From NCBI GenBank assembly GCA_002914805.1, contig JXTB01000318.1, forward strand, positions 89,415-153,414: DNA of 64,000 nucleotides, read 5' to 3'. This DNA is from Parasponia andersonii (taxonomy: Eukaryota > Streptophyta > Magnoliopsida > Rosales > Cannabaceae). This document shows positions 50,766 to 62,817 of this stretch, piece by piece. Each line of letters begins with the position of its first letter. Positions within the stretch are counted from its first letter, which is position 1. Both the position numbers and the translations under genes were made by a program. The notes below the pieces were generated by a model. That model did not search any database and was not told the origin of the DNA. It saw only the letters and a list, made by a program, of their open reading frames with translations.

Positions 50766-50785
50766 AGTTTTTGGTACCGTTATTA
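50766..50785 (+). other. Primer-binding site of the gag-protease Gypsy element
   Basis: AGTTTTTGGTACCGTTATTA follows the 5' LTR directly. It is a drifted form of the TTTTTGGCGCCGTTGCC site found in many plant Gypsy elements of the Athila/Tat type (primer tRNA-Asp, from memory). Confidence 0.6.
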
Positions 50786-51114
50786 GAGAGTACAATGATT
50801 TACTACTTGTTAATACTACCATTTACTAGTTTCGATTTAATTCAACCTTTTTCTTTTTGTTCTTGTCATGGATCTTAGGGGTTGTGTTTTGCTATATGAG
50901 ATGCACTAGGAGTGCAGCAAAATTCATACCATATGATCTTGAGATTGAGCGTATCTTAAGGGAAATCTGAAGACAAAGGAGCCAAGTAGTCAACCCTCAA
51001 GAAGCCATGGGAGGCCGAAAGAATACTAGACCTTTGAGGGACTTTGTGGTTCTTGTCCTTAAAGGTTTTGGTCCTAGAATTCGGAGGCTAGCTATCAACG
51101 CCATCAACTTTTAG

Positions 51115-51810
51115 TTGAAGCTGACAATTATTCAGATGGTGCAAACCATGTGTAAATTTGGTGGCTTAGCAAGTGATGATCCTAACCAACACATCATGAA
51201 TTTTTTAGATATATGCGACACATTCAAGCATAATGGAGTTAGCGAGGATGCCATTTACTTGAGGTTGTTCCCATTCTCCTTGCGGGATAAAGCTAAGTGT
51301 TGGTTGAATGCCTTACCCTCAGGATCCATCATTACATAGGGTGACTTAGCTCAGAAATTTCTTGCTAAGTTCTTTCCTCTAGCCAAGACCACTAAGCTGA
51401 GAAACGACATCACTTCCTTCATACAATTTGATAATGAATCCTTGTATGAGGCTTGGGAGTGCTATAAAGAGTTGATGAGGAAGTGCTCACACCATGGGAT
51501 ACACAAGTGGCTACTTGTGCAAACATTCTATAACGGTTTGACAGGTCATTTGAGGACCATTGTAAATGCCGTAGTTGGTGGTGCATTAATAGGCAAATCA
51601 AGAGATGATGCCTACGAGTTATTAGAAGAAACGGCGGCAAATAACTACCAATGGCCTGCTGAGTGTGTCAATCTAAGGAGAGCTGCAAGTATCAATGAGC
51701 TAGTAGTTATTTCTTCATTAACTGCTCAAGTTAGTGTATTGACCAAGAATTTGAAGTCAATGATGAGGAAGATCGATTCTATGACAGTCCATGGAGTACA
51801 TGCAATGTAA
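51115..51810 (+). pseudogene. Gypsy gag region
   Basis: The retrotransposon gag pattern is clear: DDPNQHIMNFLDICDTFKHN, then LRLFPFSLRDKAKCWLN, then ESLYEAWECYKELMRKC and a YNGL-type helix. This is the gag style of plant Athila/Tat-group Gypsy elements. The frame is interrupted; it is a fossil. Confidence 0.85.
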
Positions 51811-52229
51811 AACTCAGCGAAAGTTTGTGAGCTTTTTGGTGACAACCACTTAAGCTCTTATTTCCCTTTGAGTACGGAGTCAGCGCTCATTTCGTGAAGA
51901 ACCACACTCAGAATCAACGCAACAATCCCTATTTCAACTCTTACAATCCTGGATGGGGAAACCATTCTAATTTTTCTTAGAGTAACCAGAACCAATAAAG
52001 GTAGAATTCTAATGCTAGATCAATGCACAATCAAGGGTTTGAGAGTCAAAAGCTACCACCACGAGAGAAAAAGCCGTCTATGGAGGAGATACTCATGTAG
52101 TACATTACAAAAAACGAAGCCAACCTCCAAAATCAAGCAGCCACTATGAGAATCTTGGAGACACAACTTGACTAACTAGCCAATGCCATTACCAACCGGC
52201 CTCAAGGAGCATTACCGAGCAATACTGAA

Positions 52230-53035
52230 GTGAATCCAATAAACGAGGGCAAGGAGCATTGTAATGCCATCACATTGAGAAGTGGGAAGGAGTTAGTGAA
52301 AAATATTGAGAAGCCCATTTCACCCTCAAAGCCAATGGTTGAAGAAGTTATCGAGGAAGAACAAGCCAAAAGGTATGATGGAAAGAAGCTAATTGAAGAG
52401 GTCGATGTTGATAATCCCTCAACATCAAAGGTATTCCCTTATAATCTACCATTGTATTTTCCTCAACGTTTTCAAAAGAAGAAGCTTGACCGAAAATTTT
52501 CCAAGTTCTTGGAGGTGTTTAAGCAGCTACACATTAGCATTCCCTTCGCTGAGGCAGTTGAGTAGTGCTGAGCTATGTAAAGTTCATGAAGGAGATCTTT
52601 TCTAAGAAAAGGAGATTAGGGGAATATGAGACTATCACTCTCACGGAGAAGTGTAACATTATTCTTCAAAACAAGCTTCCTCCTAAGCTCAAGGATCCGG
52701 GAAGCTTCAATATTCCTTGCACTATTAGTGACTGCTTCTTCGGTAAGACGTTATGTGATCTGGGAGCAAGTGTCAATTTAATACCATTTTCTATCTTTCC
52801 AAAACTTGGTTTGGGTGAAACAAGGTCAACTACGGCAATGCTCCAATTTTCGGATAGGTCTATCAAGTATCCAAGAGGAATCACTGAGAATGTCCTTGTG
52901 AAGGTAGACAAGATGTTTTTCCCAATAGATTTCATTGTTCTTGACATTGAGAAAGATGAAAATCTTCCAATTATCCATGAAAAACTGTTTTTAGCAATCG
53001 GGAGGACAGTCATTGATGTGTACAAGGGAGATTGA
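52230..53035 (+). pseudogene. Gypsy gag tail and retropepsin region
   Basis: 52230-52565 is a charged linker (ITLRSGKEL is a common motif before the protease in this group). 52565-53035 contains the aspartic protease signature CDLGASVNLIPFSIFPKLGL and the following FIVLDIEKDENLPI. It ends without any reverse transcriptase following. Confidence 0.82.
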
Positions 53036-55351
53036 TGAAGTCATATCCTTCAATATGTTCAAAGAGGTCTCGTAGTGACATTGATGAATATTACAGAGTA
53101 GACTTAGTGAAGGAGAGCATTGACAACAATACATTAAAAGAAGCTCTATTGATCAATCATAAGGTTATTATCATTGATGAAGAGGTAAAGAAGGCTCTAA
53201 GGAGCACTAATGTGGAGGAAGCCTTATAGTATTCGACTAAGTCCATTCCACCAATTGAAGTCATTGAGATGCCACTGTCCTCCTCCAATCACCATAAGCC
53301 TTATAAGAAGGATACAAGGAAGAGGAGAACAAAGAAGAAGAAGCATGGTGATCATCACTTTGAACCAGGACCAAGAGATGTGCTTGGTGTATCTTGTCTA
53401 AAACTCTTCCTGGGCAAGCTCAAGGCAAGATGGTCAAAGCCATTCAAAGAAACTAATGTGTCTCCATGTGGTGCAACTAGTAGAATCAAGGTGAACATTC
53501 AATAGTTCAAAGAGTACCCATGAAGAGAGCTTGATCGAACTAAATCACCCATTGCCTCACCCAATCCTCCATTACGAGTAGCTACGTCAAGTTAGAAACG
53601 TTAAACAAGCGCTACTTGGGAGGCAACCCGAGAATATTGTGAATAAAGATGGAAGCATGTTTGAAGTTTTTGTTTTGTGATATTGTTGAAGACAAAGTGA
53701 TGAAGGTGTTGGTGGAGAGGCTTGATTGGATAAAATTTGACAAGAGTTGTCATTTTGGCACCTCATGAGCTAAATTTGGCGCTCCGATGCCATTTTAGGG
53801 CACCAAAAATTGAAACTCGGCACCCTGGTGCCATTTTTGGTGTTGCGGCGCCACCCAGCCTGAAAAAAAAAATGTATCCTTGTTTGGCATTGTCACCGAC
53901 ACCATCGTGAGTCGAAAGTGATTAACTTGGCAACCACCATAGCTTCGAGGCCGACTGAGCGGCTTTCAATCAGGTAAGTGCTCATTCCTTATTACTATTT
54001 CATGTTTAATGCATTCGGGACAATGCACATCTTAAGTTTGGTGGGAGTGTCTAGCAGTTACCTGCTTTGTCTTTATGAGCATTTTTATTAGTCAAATTTT
54101 TAAACTGTCTTCCTTATGTTTTATTTTAGTTTATTCAGTTTCTTTATTTAATTCTTAGAATATATTTTTTTCTTTTGTTTATTTGTTTGATTGTGTGTGG
54201 TTTGGAGCTTTTTTCAGAGGTTAATAGTCAATAATATGATTGAGAATTTATGTGAAATAACTCTTTCAAAATATTTAGTACTATGACTATTTGTGTGCTT
54301 AAATCTTTTGTGGTTTTACTTTGTGAACAACTCTTGAACACATTTTATACATAGTTGTGAGCGTTTAGCATTGAATTGCTTAGAGTAGTTTTATGCTTGT
54401 GGCTTAGAAAATTATTTTGAGTCTCTTGTTATCTTAGAACCTGTTTAATGGTCAATCGAGACAAAATTCTAGGTAGCATGAAAATGGAAGAAATGATGTA
54501 GGCCATTTTAGACCAGTTGAGCCTTTCAAGCCTACCCTTTGAATGTGATATCCTTAGTCACTCCCTTTGAGCCGATTTCTTAACATTTTTCATTTTTGTA
54601 AGCCCCATAAATATTTCTTACGAATAAATAATTTCCCAAATTATCCTGCTTCACACTATAGATGTATGAAAGTAAATTTTGAACTTATGGTAAAGTGTGA
54701 GCAGTTTTTGAAGAACGAAAAAAGGAAAGTCTCTTTGAAGGAAGAGTTTAGCTACCAATTGATAGTTCGTTCCTAAAGAAAAAAGGGAGAAGAAAGAAAA
54801 ATGGGTCAAAAATTAAGTTTGGGGGAAATTGATGTGGTATACTTGAGAGAATTATATTCGTTGAGCAAAAAAACATCCATGGTGTGAATAAGTCTAAATG
54901 ATTCTATTTATCCACCTATACCCAAACCATGCATTACAAGCCGATTAAAAACCTATTAATCTTTGATTTAATGCTATTCTACATTAGTGGAGATTGACAT
55001 GAAAAGTGGGCTTATGAGATAACTGCATCACTTTTATTGAGATAGTTTTCAATGTGTATCTTAAGTGTGCATAAAACTATCCGAGTGTGAAAGGTTAAAT
55101 GTGAATAACTATTACACACATACACACAAAGAGTTGATAACAAACAAAATTTAAATTCTAAACTATCATAATGCTTTAAGTTTCATTTGAGTTATTTATC
55201 TTTGAAAAAGTTTTGAGATAAGGTTGACCTTATTCAAAAGCTTCGTTGGTGCGTCTTAATTTTATTTTTGTGTGGTTTTACTTAATTCCTACTTGCCCAT
55301 TTTTGTTGTTCTAGTTCAAGGACGAGCTTTAGCATAAGTTTGGGGGGTATT
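53036..55351 (+). other. Internal non-coding part of the Gypsy element, ending in a polypurine tract
   Basis: A charged, Lys-rich frame (53269-53505) follows the protease, then AT-rich sequence without reverse transcriptase or integrase. GGCGCC- and GTGCC-rich words at about 53765-53850 echo those in the LTRs. The purine tract AAGTTTGGGGGG at about 55337-55348 directly precedes the 3' LTR. A similar AAGTTTGGTGGGAG at about 54033-54046 and AAGTTTGGGGGAAA at about 54813 are additional purine tracts. Confidence 0.7.
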
Positions 55352-57236
55352 TGATAAGTTTATTTTACACTTATCTTTACTATACTTCGAGCTTAAGAAT
55401 TGCTCGTCTTTGAACTCTTTTCACATGTTTTGTTATTTTTTTATGCATATTTCAAGTGAGAAATTATTGAGAGAAGAATTTCGACTTTTCAAGTGAAACA
55501 AAAGCTAAACCAAGATAATTTCGATCATTTGCGAGCGAAGATAAATATTTCAGCAGTGTGTGGCATTGCCTAAATGGAAGAAACTTAGTAGAACTAGGCA
55601 CTGCAGGGCCACTCTATGATGTTGCAGCACTAGGAGATTTATCTCGTGGTGCCACAATGCCACACCCACAGTGCCACGGTGCCGAATGATACTCCTGTAG
55701 TGCCGCAATGCCACAACCATGGCGTAATATTGTGGTGCCGCAGTGCCACAGTCCAACACTACAGTGCCAGCTTTTCGATCGTCTTGGCGTTGCAGTACCA
55801 AATTTGGCGCCGCAACGCCATAAAGTGCAGAGATATTACAGAATTCCTAGATCATGGCCAGGTAGCTTCTTTTATATAAACTTTCTTACACTCATCTGAT
55901 TGAGGACGGAAAAACCCTAGGAGCCAAAGTTAGAGAGAGTTAGAGAGAGTTTCTGAAGGAGAAACATCAAAGAACAAAAGGAATCATGAGGATTCGGGAA
56001 GAGACCAACGGACTGAACAAGCATCAAAGAGTTTTCTTTATCTTTTCCTTGTTTCTTCCTTTGTTTTTTCTGCTATGGACGTGTATCAGCTATATCATTA
56101 TTATTGTTGTTTTTTTCCTTATCTGAACATCAGCTAAACTTCATTTCTAGGGAGGCCATCAAACCTCTAATGTAATCTAACTATTTGGTATTCCTCATTT
56201 GTTCTTGAAATCTTTTGTTGAGTTGATTATTCTATCTTGAGTTTAATACATCTATTTAATTGGCTATTAAATAGAGTTGTGTTGTGAAATCTAAACTTGG
56301 GAATGAGAATATAGGTGTGGACGTAAATAGAATCATATAAAATTGCCTAGTATAGGGTGAGTTTGCATAAGATAGAAATATATTTACGTGAATTATTTAA
56401 CCTTATATGAGAATTACTTATTTTAATGAATCTAGTCATTTTACGTTAGGAGTAACATTATCTTATCTAGATACTTTCACTCATATATTGGAAATGAGCT
56501 TGTGAATATATTAGGATTCTCTGTTATCAATTCTAAATGGATAGTTATGTTTTAAGGAAAACTAGTAGTTGGAGAAGTTAGAGGGTAGATTGCATCCCTA
56601 GGTTCCTTATTATCTTAACGAATCTAGTCATTTTGTGTTAGGAGTAACATTTGTCTAGATATTTTCACTCATATCTTGGAAAGGAACTCGTGAATACATT
56701 AGAATTCTCGATTGTCAATTCTAAATGGATAGTTGTATTTTGAAGAAAACTAGTAGTTGGAGGAGTTAGAGGGTAGACTGCATCCCTAGGTTCCTTATTA
56801 TCTTAATGAATCTAATCATTTTATGTTAGGAGTAACATTAATTTGTCTAGATATTTTCACTCATATCTTGGAAATGAGTTTGTGAATACATTAAGATTCT
56901 TAATTGTCAATTCTAAAAGGATAGTTATGTTTTGAGGAAAACTAGTAGTTTGAGAAGGTAGATGGTAGATTGCATCCCTAGGTTCCTTATTATTGCTCTT
57001 AGAACAAATCATGGTTGCTTAGTTTCATTCTCCATTTTTTCCTTTTACATTGTTATTTACATTTTGATTCTTGCACAAAACTATCAAATATTGTTGTTTG
57101 GATAAATTAGAAGCTAGTTTTGGTTAGTACTTAGCATTTGTAAATCAAGTTTTCCTTGTGGGATCGATACTCTCTTACTCTATATTACTTGTTGCGACCT
57201 GTATACTTGCGGTTGTGTGTTAGATTTAGACTGACA
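55352..57236 (+). repeat. 3' LTR of the gag-protease Gypsy element, enlarged by tandem repeats
   Basis: 1885 bp, beginning TGATAAGTTTATTTTACACT and ending GACTGACA. It is about 570 bp longer than the 5' LTR. The excess is mainly three tandem copies of a ~190-bp unit at 56429-56621, 56622-56808 and 56809-56995, each with TCTAGTCATTTT, GTTAGGAGTAACAT, GGATTCT and GCATCCCTAGGTTCCTTATT. The 5' LTR has one such unit, lacking the last part. Confidence 0.9.
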
Positions 57237-58779
57237 AAGGACAGGAATGTCCTGATCATCTATGTCATCTTTAGCGATATATTTCTGCATAAAGGGTGTT
57301 TGAAAAACCTTTAAATAAATATAGAACAATTTTTCCTTATCAAATACTCAGTATTACTCAATTAATTAAGAAAATAAAGTTTGATCAACACAACACCACC
57401 AACAAAAACACATAGACAGACAGAGTTAGAGGCGTATTTACTAAGGAAAAAAAAAAAGAAACAAAAACACATAGACAGATTATAAACATATTAATCAAGA
57501 AAACAAAGTTTGATCAACATTATACTAGACCACATAAATATAGAAACTAGACATGAACACAGACGGAATTATAAACATGATTCCTAGATCCACTCTCAAG
57601 ATGCGCCTCGAAGTAATTTCACCAAACAGGAAGGAGGTGTTTCACAAAAATTCTCTTTCTCTCAATGCGAATTAGTAAATACGGTTCTAAAGACTCTAAA
57701 GCAAGAGACTGCAAGTTCAAGCACTACCGTGAACGATTTATTACGTTCATACGAATTTGGTCTATTCACACATTAGAGGAGTTTTTTCCAAACAACAAAT
57801 GGGGATTTATATTACAATTCTGAGGTCAGGAAAAGAAAACGTAAAGGAAGGACTCTTCAAAATGACCTAATTATTTTATGTTAAATGGCAACAAGTGACC
57901 AACTCCCTCGCACAATGTCGAAAGCACATTTTTCTTTATCTTTCTCTGCAAGTTAAGGAACTTCGTCTTTTTTGTGTCTTGCATCCAATTTGTCAAAGAA
58001 AAAAAAAGTATTCATTCTTACGACCGCTTGGTATAGGAAGTTCCAAGTTTTAAGATTAATGAGAAGGTTGAAAGTAATATAGTCTAGGAACCTGAAAATC
58101 TGTGTTTAGTTGTGTCCATAATTCCTGGAAGTATTAAAAGTTGTGTTTGGTGCACTTGGGCATGTATTGATCTTTTATATTTTGTTAGAAATACCTTAAA
58201 TAATTATTTTTTTGGCAATTTTATACGTAAAATAGACATACTATTTTCAAAATAATCAATTTGATTTTTTACAAAAAATAATATAATCTACTTTTTTTTT
58301 TAAATAATATAATACTTCTGAAGTTGAATTGTCTACTGAACAATCTGGTTAATCTTTCCAGATAATATTTCTAATATGGGTTCACTCGTCTTATAATATT
58401 TTTCCGAGTGCGTGTATTATTTATGCCATTGAGTAAATGAAAAAACTTTCTTTGTACTAATAATAATAACAACAACAACATTAAAACTCAAGTAAGGCAT
58501 TGAAAGTTTATATTACTTTTGTTATTCATTACTATACATCAGCCTAACAAAAGAAAATTAAATAAACCATTCCAGGCTCTAGCAAGGGAAAGCTGACATG
58601 CTTGTGCATATATATAACAAGAGTGGGAAATAGTCACCCTCCAAAACATTCCAACTAATCAAGCAAACACAGAATCATAAAAGTACTTTATAACCCAAAT
58701 TAAAGAAATTGGGACTTTTTCCACCTCAAGCTTTTGAATTTGCCTAACTCACTATTTAATCAATCAACCAATCTCACCA
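57237..58779. other. Gene-free intergenic DNA
   Basis: AT-rich sequence with A-rich tracts and no recognisable gene. AACACATAGACAGA is repeated at about 57408 and 57467, part of a roughly 60-120-bp degenerate direct repeat (ATTAAGAAAATAAAGTTTGATCAACA also recurs). Confidence 0.5.
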
Positions 58780-60010
58780 TGTTTGCATAGCTGCCACCAT
58801 TATTCCAACTATCAATGACAGATAATAAACTGCTCATTTGAAGCTGGAAGTTTCTCCGCGCGGCAGAATGCATTTTCTGAGATGCCTCAAGTGCTTTGGA
58901 TAGAGTTCATAAGTCTTTTTGCATCAGCTTATAAAACTGCTTAACATGGGAAAAATTTACAACTTCAACCTAGTTCTGTATCAAAAGTTGTAACGATGCT
59001 AGCAAGATACCCTTTCACAATGTCAAAATGACAAATAAGATCCAAACAGGACTCAATTTCAGCAAAGAAAGAACTGTATTAAACAATCATGGCAGAAGAA
59101 AAGAAAACTAAAGTTGACACCAAAAAAAAGCATTACAACAAACATCTCATTGGCAATATTTTGAACTACTTGACTAGATTATTGGATGAGCTTTCTCAAC
59201 CTCCAACAATGGTTTTCTTAAGCTTGTGTTTCGAATTGATGTCAAAAGAATCATACAAGAGATTTTGTTCCCAAAAAATAAAATAATAAATAAAAAAAGA
59301 AGAAACTAATGCAAATCATTGAATTAATAAGCAAAATAGAACATGATAAATGATTTAAAAAAAAAGAAGCAAATTAACCAAACCCAGATTCATACATACG
59401 ACAGTGAGAGGCAGAGAGTAATGGTTTAATTAGAATTCTCAAATACAAGTCAGTTTTATGTTAATAACAAATCGCACTAAATTAGCTTAAGAATATCTCA
59501 TACCACTGAAAAAATTTGAGGAATGATAACCCATTAGAGCATGGATGGCACTAGATATTGCATACACCACACAGAAAGATAACATACCTCAACAAGAGTT
59601 CGAAGCCACAACCCATCGATCTTCTTGGCCTAGCTCTCAACATTGGGAAAATCTCTATCAATCTGACTAGGAACTATGTAAAAAAAGTTTTGCTTAAAAT
59701 CCAGAACAACCAAGAGGGAACAAATGCATAAATAAACATGAAAACACCAGAATTTAAAAGATTATGTAAAAATCATATACTAGAGGTATTGAAATAGAAC
59801 TCTTTTAGAAGCCACAAGCTAGGGTACGGTTACAAAAGGAAGAGAAGAAGGTAGAGAGGGTAAGAGAGAAATTTCAAAAGGGAGAAGAACAAACGCCGAA
59901 CAGAAGAGGCTCACCTGGTTGACTTGGTATGATGAAAAACAGCAATGAAAATGCCACCGGTGAGAGCTCGCAATTTTTCACCCTTCCCACGCTAACAAGG
60001 TGCCCCATAA
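58780..60010 (-). pseudogene. Decayed multi-exon host gene, product not recognised
   Basis: Exon-like blocks read on the minus strand with plausible splice borders. About 59592-59676 encodes QIDRDFPNVES, a stop in place of a residue, then AKKIDGLWLRTLVE, and ends GAG|GTATGT. About 58975-59070 encodes EIESCLDLICHFDIVKGYLA. About 58778-58935 encodes FYKLMQKDL, a stop, then TLSKALEASQKMHSAARRNF and ends ATG|GTGAGA. The uppermost block near 59935-60010 ends CAG|GTGAGCC. The helical, charged composition and splice-like ends suggest a real gene in the past; at least two in-frame stops (in codons that could be old Trp and Leu or Ser) indicate decay. I do not recognise the family. No expression signal can be judged. 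Confidence 0.4.
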
Positions 60011-60237
60011 TATAAAAACAACTTCTTGGGGTGGGTTTCAATTGCACTTATTTTAAGGAAAAATGAAACTCGAAAAAATGAACCCGGTCGAGTTTACTTC
60101 ACAGTGTATTAAAAAACGCTACGCTAACTCTAGGAGCATATAAGAGGATTTTTATGTTATGTTACGCTTATTCGGCTTTCTAAAATTTAAATATTGATTT
60201 CTATGGTTCTAAGATTTTTTTTATATATTGCTCTTTT

Positions 60238-60784
60238 ATAAGGATAGAAGAAACCCCCAGAACGTAGTGAATATTTCTAGAATGATCAAGAGAGGTCTTG
60301 GTTATGCTAGAAGACTCTAGATAGCGCTACTGAGTCCTAGAAGGCTCTAAACAAAGCTGGATAGTGTTAGATGAGTTAGGACAGAGGCAAGATGATGGAT
60401 GAACTTACTAAAAAGATCTAGGTCATGCTTGTTCTAGATTTCTCTATATAAATATCTTTGTAGATATTACTATTTTATTTAAGAAGATTCTAGACCCTTT
60501 TTAAGATCATGCTATGTGATATGATCATAATCCTTAGTTAGTTTAGGCTTTGTCTAAATAAAGGACCCATTGGGTTTATTTGTACATAAGTCCCATTTGT
60601 GAGAGTTGTAAGTATTCTAAGAGTAATACAAAACTTTCATTCATTCAAACTCTCTTATCCTTTGCCACTTTGTCTCAAAGTTTACTATAAGTCCTTTTCT
60701 TGAGTGTTGATAGGCTGACTTAGTGCGACGAACTATGTTAAGTACTGCACGATTGTCTAGTTTGAGGCTAGGGTCGTGACAACA
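60238..60784 (+). repeat. 5' LTR of the second Gypsy element (left border approximate)
   Basis: The LTR ends GTGACAACA directly before the primer-binding site. A TATA-like CTATATAAATATC lies at about 60453-60465 and an ATAAAGG polyadenylation-like stretch at about 60559. CTAGAAG-type words recur at 60268-60345. The start is uncertain because the other LTR is not in the window. Confidence 0.6.
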
Positions 60785-60797
60785 TAGTATTAGAGCT
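60785..60797 (+). other. Primer-binding site of the second Gypsy element
   Basis: TAGTATTAGAGCT is a drifted TGGTATCAGAGCT, complementary to initiator-Met tRNA, directly after the LTR. Confidence 0.75.
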
Positions 60798-60845
60798 TTT
60801 GGTTGCTTGTTGTATCTTGGTGGTTCCATTGTCTATTTGAAAACT

Positions 60846-62003
60846 ATGGTTGCAATTCTAGGCCCCGTCGAAGTTGTTGCTTCCAAACGTAGGCGCGATG
60901 AAGGAAAAAATGGTGCTACCTGCGATAAGTCGAGGGACGTGGTGACTAGCTTGGAGGCTAAAGTATCCCGACTAGAGTCCAACTTGGGTACGTTGAGCAA
61001 GTGAGTAGACGATTTAGATAGCTGTTACGACCGTTTAGAAACCGAGGATACGGAGATCTATAGTGGCATCAAAGATGTGCTTGGTGGGCTAGAAGCCGAC
61101 TTAAGGCATGAGATCGAGTCCCTTCATTTGGAGATCGCCAAGGTACGAGATTTCTTTCAAAGAGAACTTGCTAATGTTTTTACTTAGAGTAGATGAGATG
61201 GGTGGTGACCTTGCTTTGTGCAAGCGAGCGGTGGCTATGAGGATGACCACCATAACAACCATTAAGGCAAGGAAGATCGAGATGTCTAAACCAAAGACCT
61301 TTAATGGTACTCAAAATGCTCAAAAAGTTGAGAACTTCCTCTGGGAACTCGAGCAGTACTTCGAGGCTGCTAGTGTGACAGACGACACCAATAAAATTCG
61401 TAATACTGCCTTGTATCTAACTGATACTACCATGCTATGGTGGAGGCAGAGACACAGGGAGATGCAACTAGGGGTGTGCACTATAGCCACTTTTGATGAC
61501 TTCAAAAGAGAGCTAAAGAGGCAATTCTTCCTGAGAATGCTGAAGAGGAGGCGAGAGGCCAGCTTTGCCGCCTCAAACAATCTGGTAGTGTTAAAGACTA
61601 TATGAAAGAGTTTACTACACTCTTGCTCAAAGTCCCCAACAATTCAGATAAAGATGCCTTGTTCTTGTTCATAGATGGTCTTCAGAATCGGGCCAAGTTA
61701 GAGCTTAAGTATTGTGGTGTCCAAGACTTGGTCGATGTTATTATTGTAGCTAAGAGCCTTGTTAATTACTCTATCAACAAAGACCCTTCCAAGGCCAAGG
61801 ACAAGAAGGGTAGTGGAGAAAAGAGTGGAGAGAGCAAACAAAAGGAGGAAAATAGAATAAAGATAGTTTCTCCTTTAAGCATAAGGATAAGGGTAAGGAG
61901 AAGGAAGATCATGACTTCTCCAAGTCAAGAGTCAAGTACTTCCTTTGTGATGGGCCACATTGGATACATGAGTATTCCAAGAAGAAGGCTTTTAATGCCT
62001 TAA
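60846..62003 (+). pseudogene. Gypsy gag region
   Basis: An N-terminal coiled-coil-like part (VTSLEAKVSRLESNLGTLSK) is followed by the gag core at 61280-61560: PKTFNGTQNAQKVENFLWEL, then TALYLTDTTMLWWRQR and FDDFKRELKRQF. The downstream part (61602-61860) has PNNSDKDALFLFIDGLQ and a Lys/Glu-rich tail. Zinc-knuckle remnants are weak. It is broken. Confidence 0.85.
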
Positions 62004-62030
62004 TCGCCTCAGTGCCAAGTCAAGAAGGAG

Positions 62031-62677
62031 GTGATAGGGAAGATAGTGGTACACGTGTTAGTTCCTTGTAACTCTTTAACACCATGCAATCAACTCCTAA
62101 GTTATAAGTTAAGGGCCTACTTCTTGTGTATGCAACAATCAATGGTAATGCCACCAAAGCATTGGTTGACACGGGTACATCCCACAACTTTATCTTTGTC
62201 GAGAAGGCTAGGCGGTTGGGCTTATCAGTGTCCAATAGAGGAGGTGATAGGGAAGATAGTGGTGCACGTGTTGGTTCCTTGTAACTCTTTAACACCATGC
62301 AATAGGCCCCTAAGTCACAAGCTAAGGGCCTACTTCTTGTGTATGCAACAATCAATGGCAAGGCCACAAAAGTATTGGTTGACACGGGTACATCCCACAA
62401 CTTTATCTTTACCGAGAATGCTAGGTGGTTGTGCTTGTCGGTGTCCAATGAAGGAGGCTCCCTCAAGGAAATAAATTCAATAGCACACCCCATCTATGGG
62501 GTTACTCATGGTGTCAAAGCTAGCCTAGTTGCATGGGTTGGCCAACTTAACTTATCAGTGTTGCCAATGGACGACTTTGCAGTGGTGCTTGGTTTGGAGT
62601 TCCTTGATACAGTGTGGACATTCTTTGTTCTTTTTGCCAACTCTATGTGTATCATGGATGATGAAAAGCTTATGTGA
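62031..62677 (+). pseudogene. Gypsy protease region with an internal 213-bp tandem repeat
   Basis: The aspartic protease signature VLVDTGTSHNFI is present. The segment 62031-62243 is repeated in tandem as 62244-62456 with high identity, so the protease motif occurs twice; the period is 213 bp. The downstream part (62457-62677) has the usual VLPMDDFAVVLGLEFLD pattern. Confidence 0.85.
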
Positions 62678-62817
62678 TACTAATGAAGTGATCCATAAAA
62701 ATGGGAAATAATGTACTCTCTGCACTTCAATTCAAGAAGGGCTTGAGAAGGGAGGATGAGAGTTACTTAGCTATCCTAAAAAAGTAGGATGATAAAGAGT
62801 TAGAATCTCGAGGTGAC

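Larger units (their letters stand above)
49452..57236 (+). mobile_element. Ty3/Gypsy-type LTR retrotransposon with gag and protease only (non-autonomous)
   Basis: A 7.8-kb element with LTRs at 49452-50765 and 55352-57236 and a near-matching target duplication (AGGGA left, AAGGA right). A primer-binding site follows the 5' LTR and a polypurine tract precedes the 3' LTR. Inside are a Gypsy-type gag (51115-51810) and a retropepsin region (52565-53035). I find no reverse transcriptase, RNase H or integrase in the remaining 1.8 kb. It would have depended on a partner element. The LTRs have diverged and the frames are broken in several places (about five to ten), so it is a fossil of moderate age. 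Confidence 0.88.

Noticed and set aside
55550-55899. Overlapping frames on both strands rich in His, Cys and Gln
   Set aside because: They translate the GTGCC-dyad island of the Gypsy 3' LTR and are not genes.
59089-59286. 65-codon plus-strand frame starting MAEEKKTKVDTKKKH
   Set aside because: It lies antisense to the decayed gene on the minus strand and shows no family motif.
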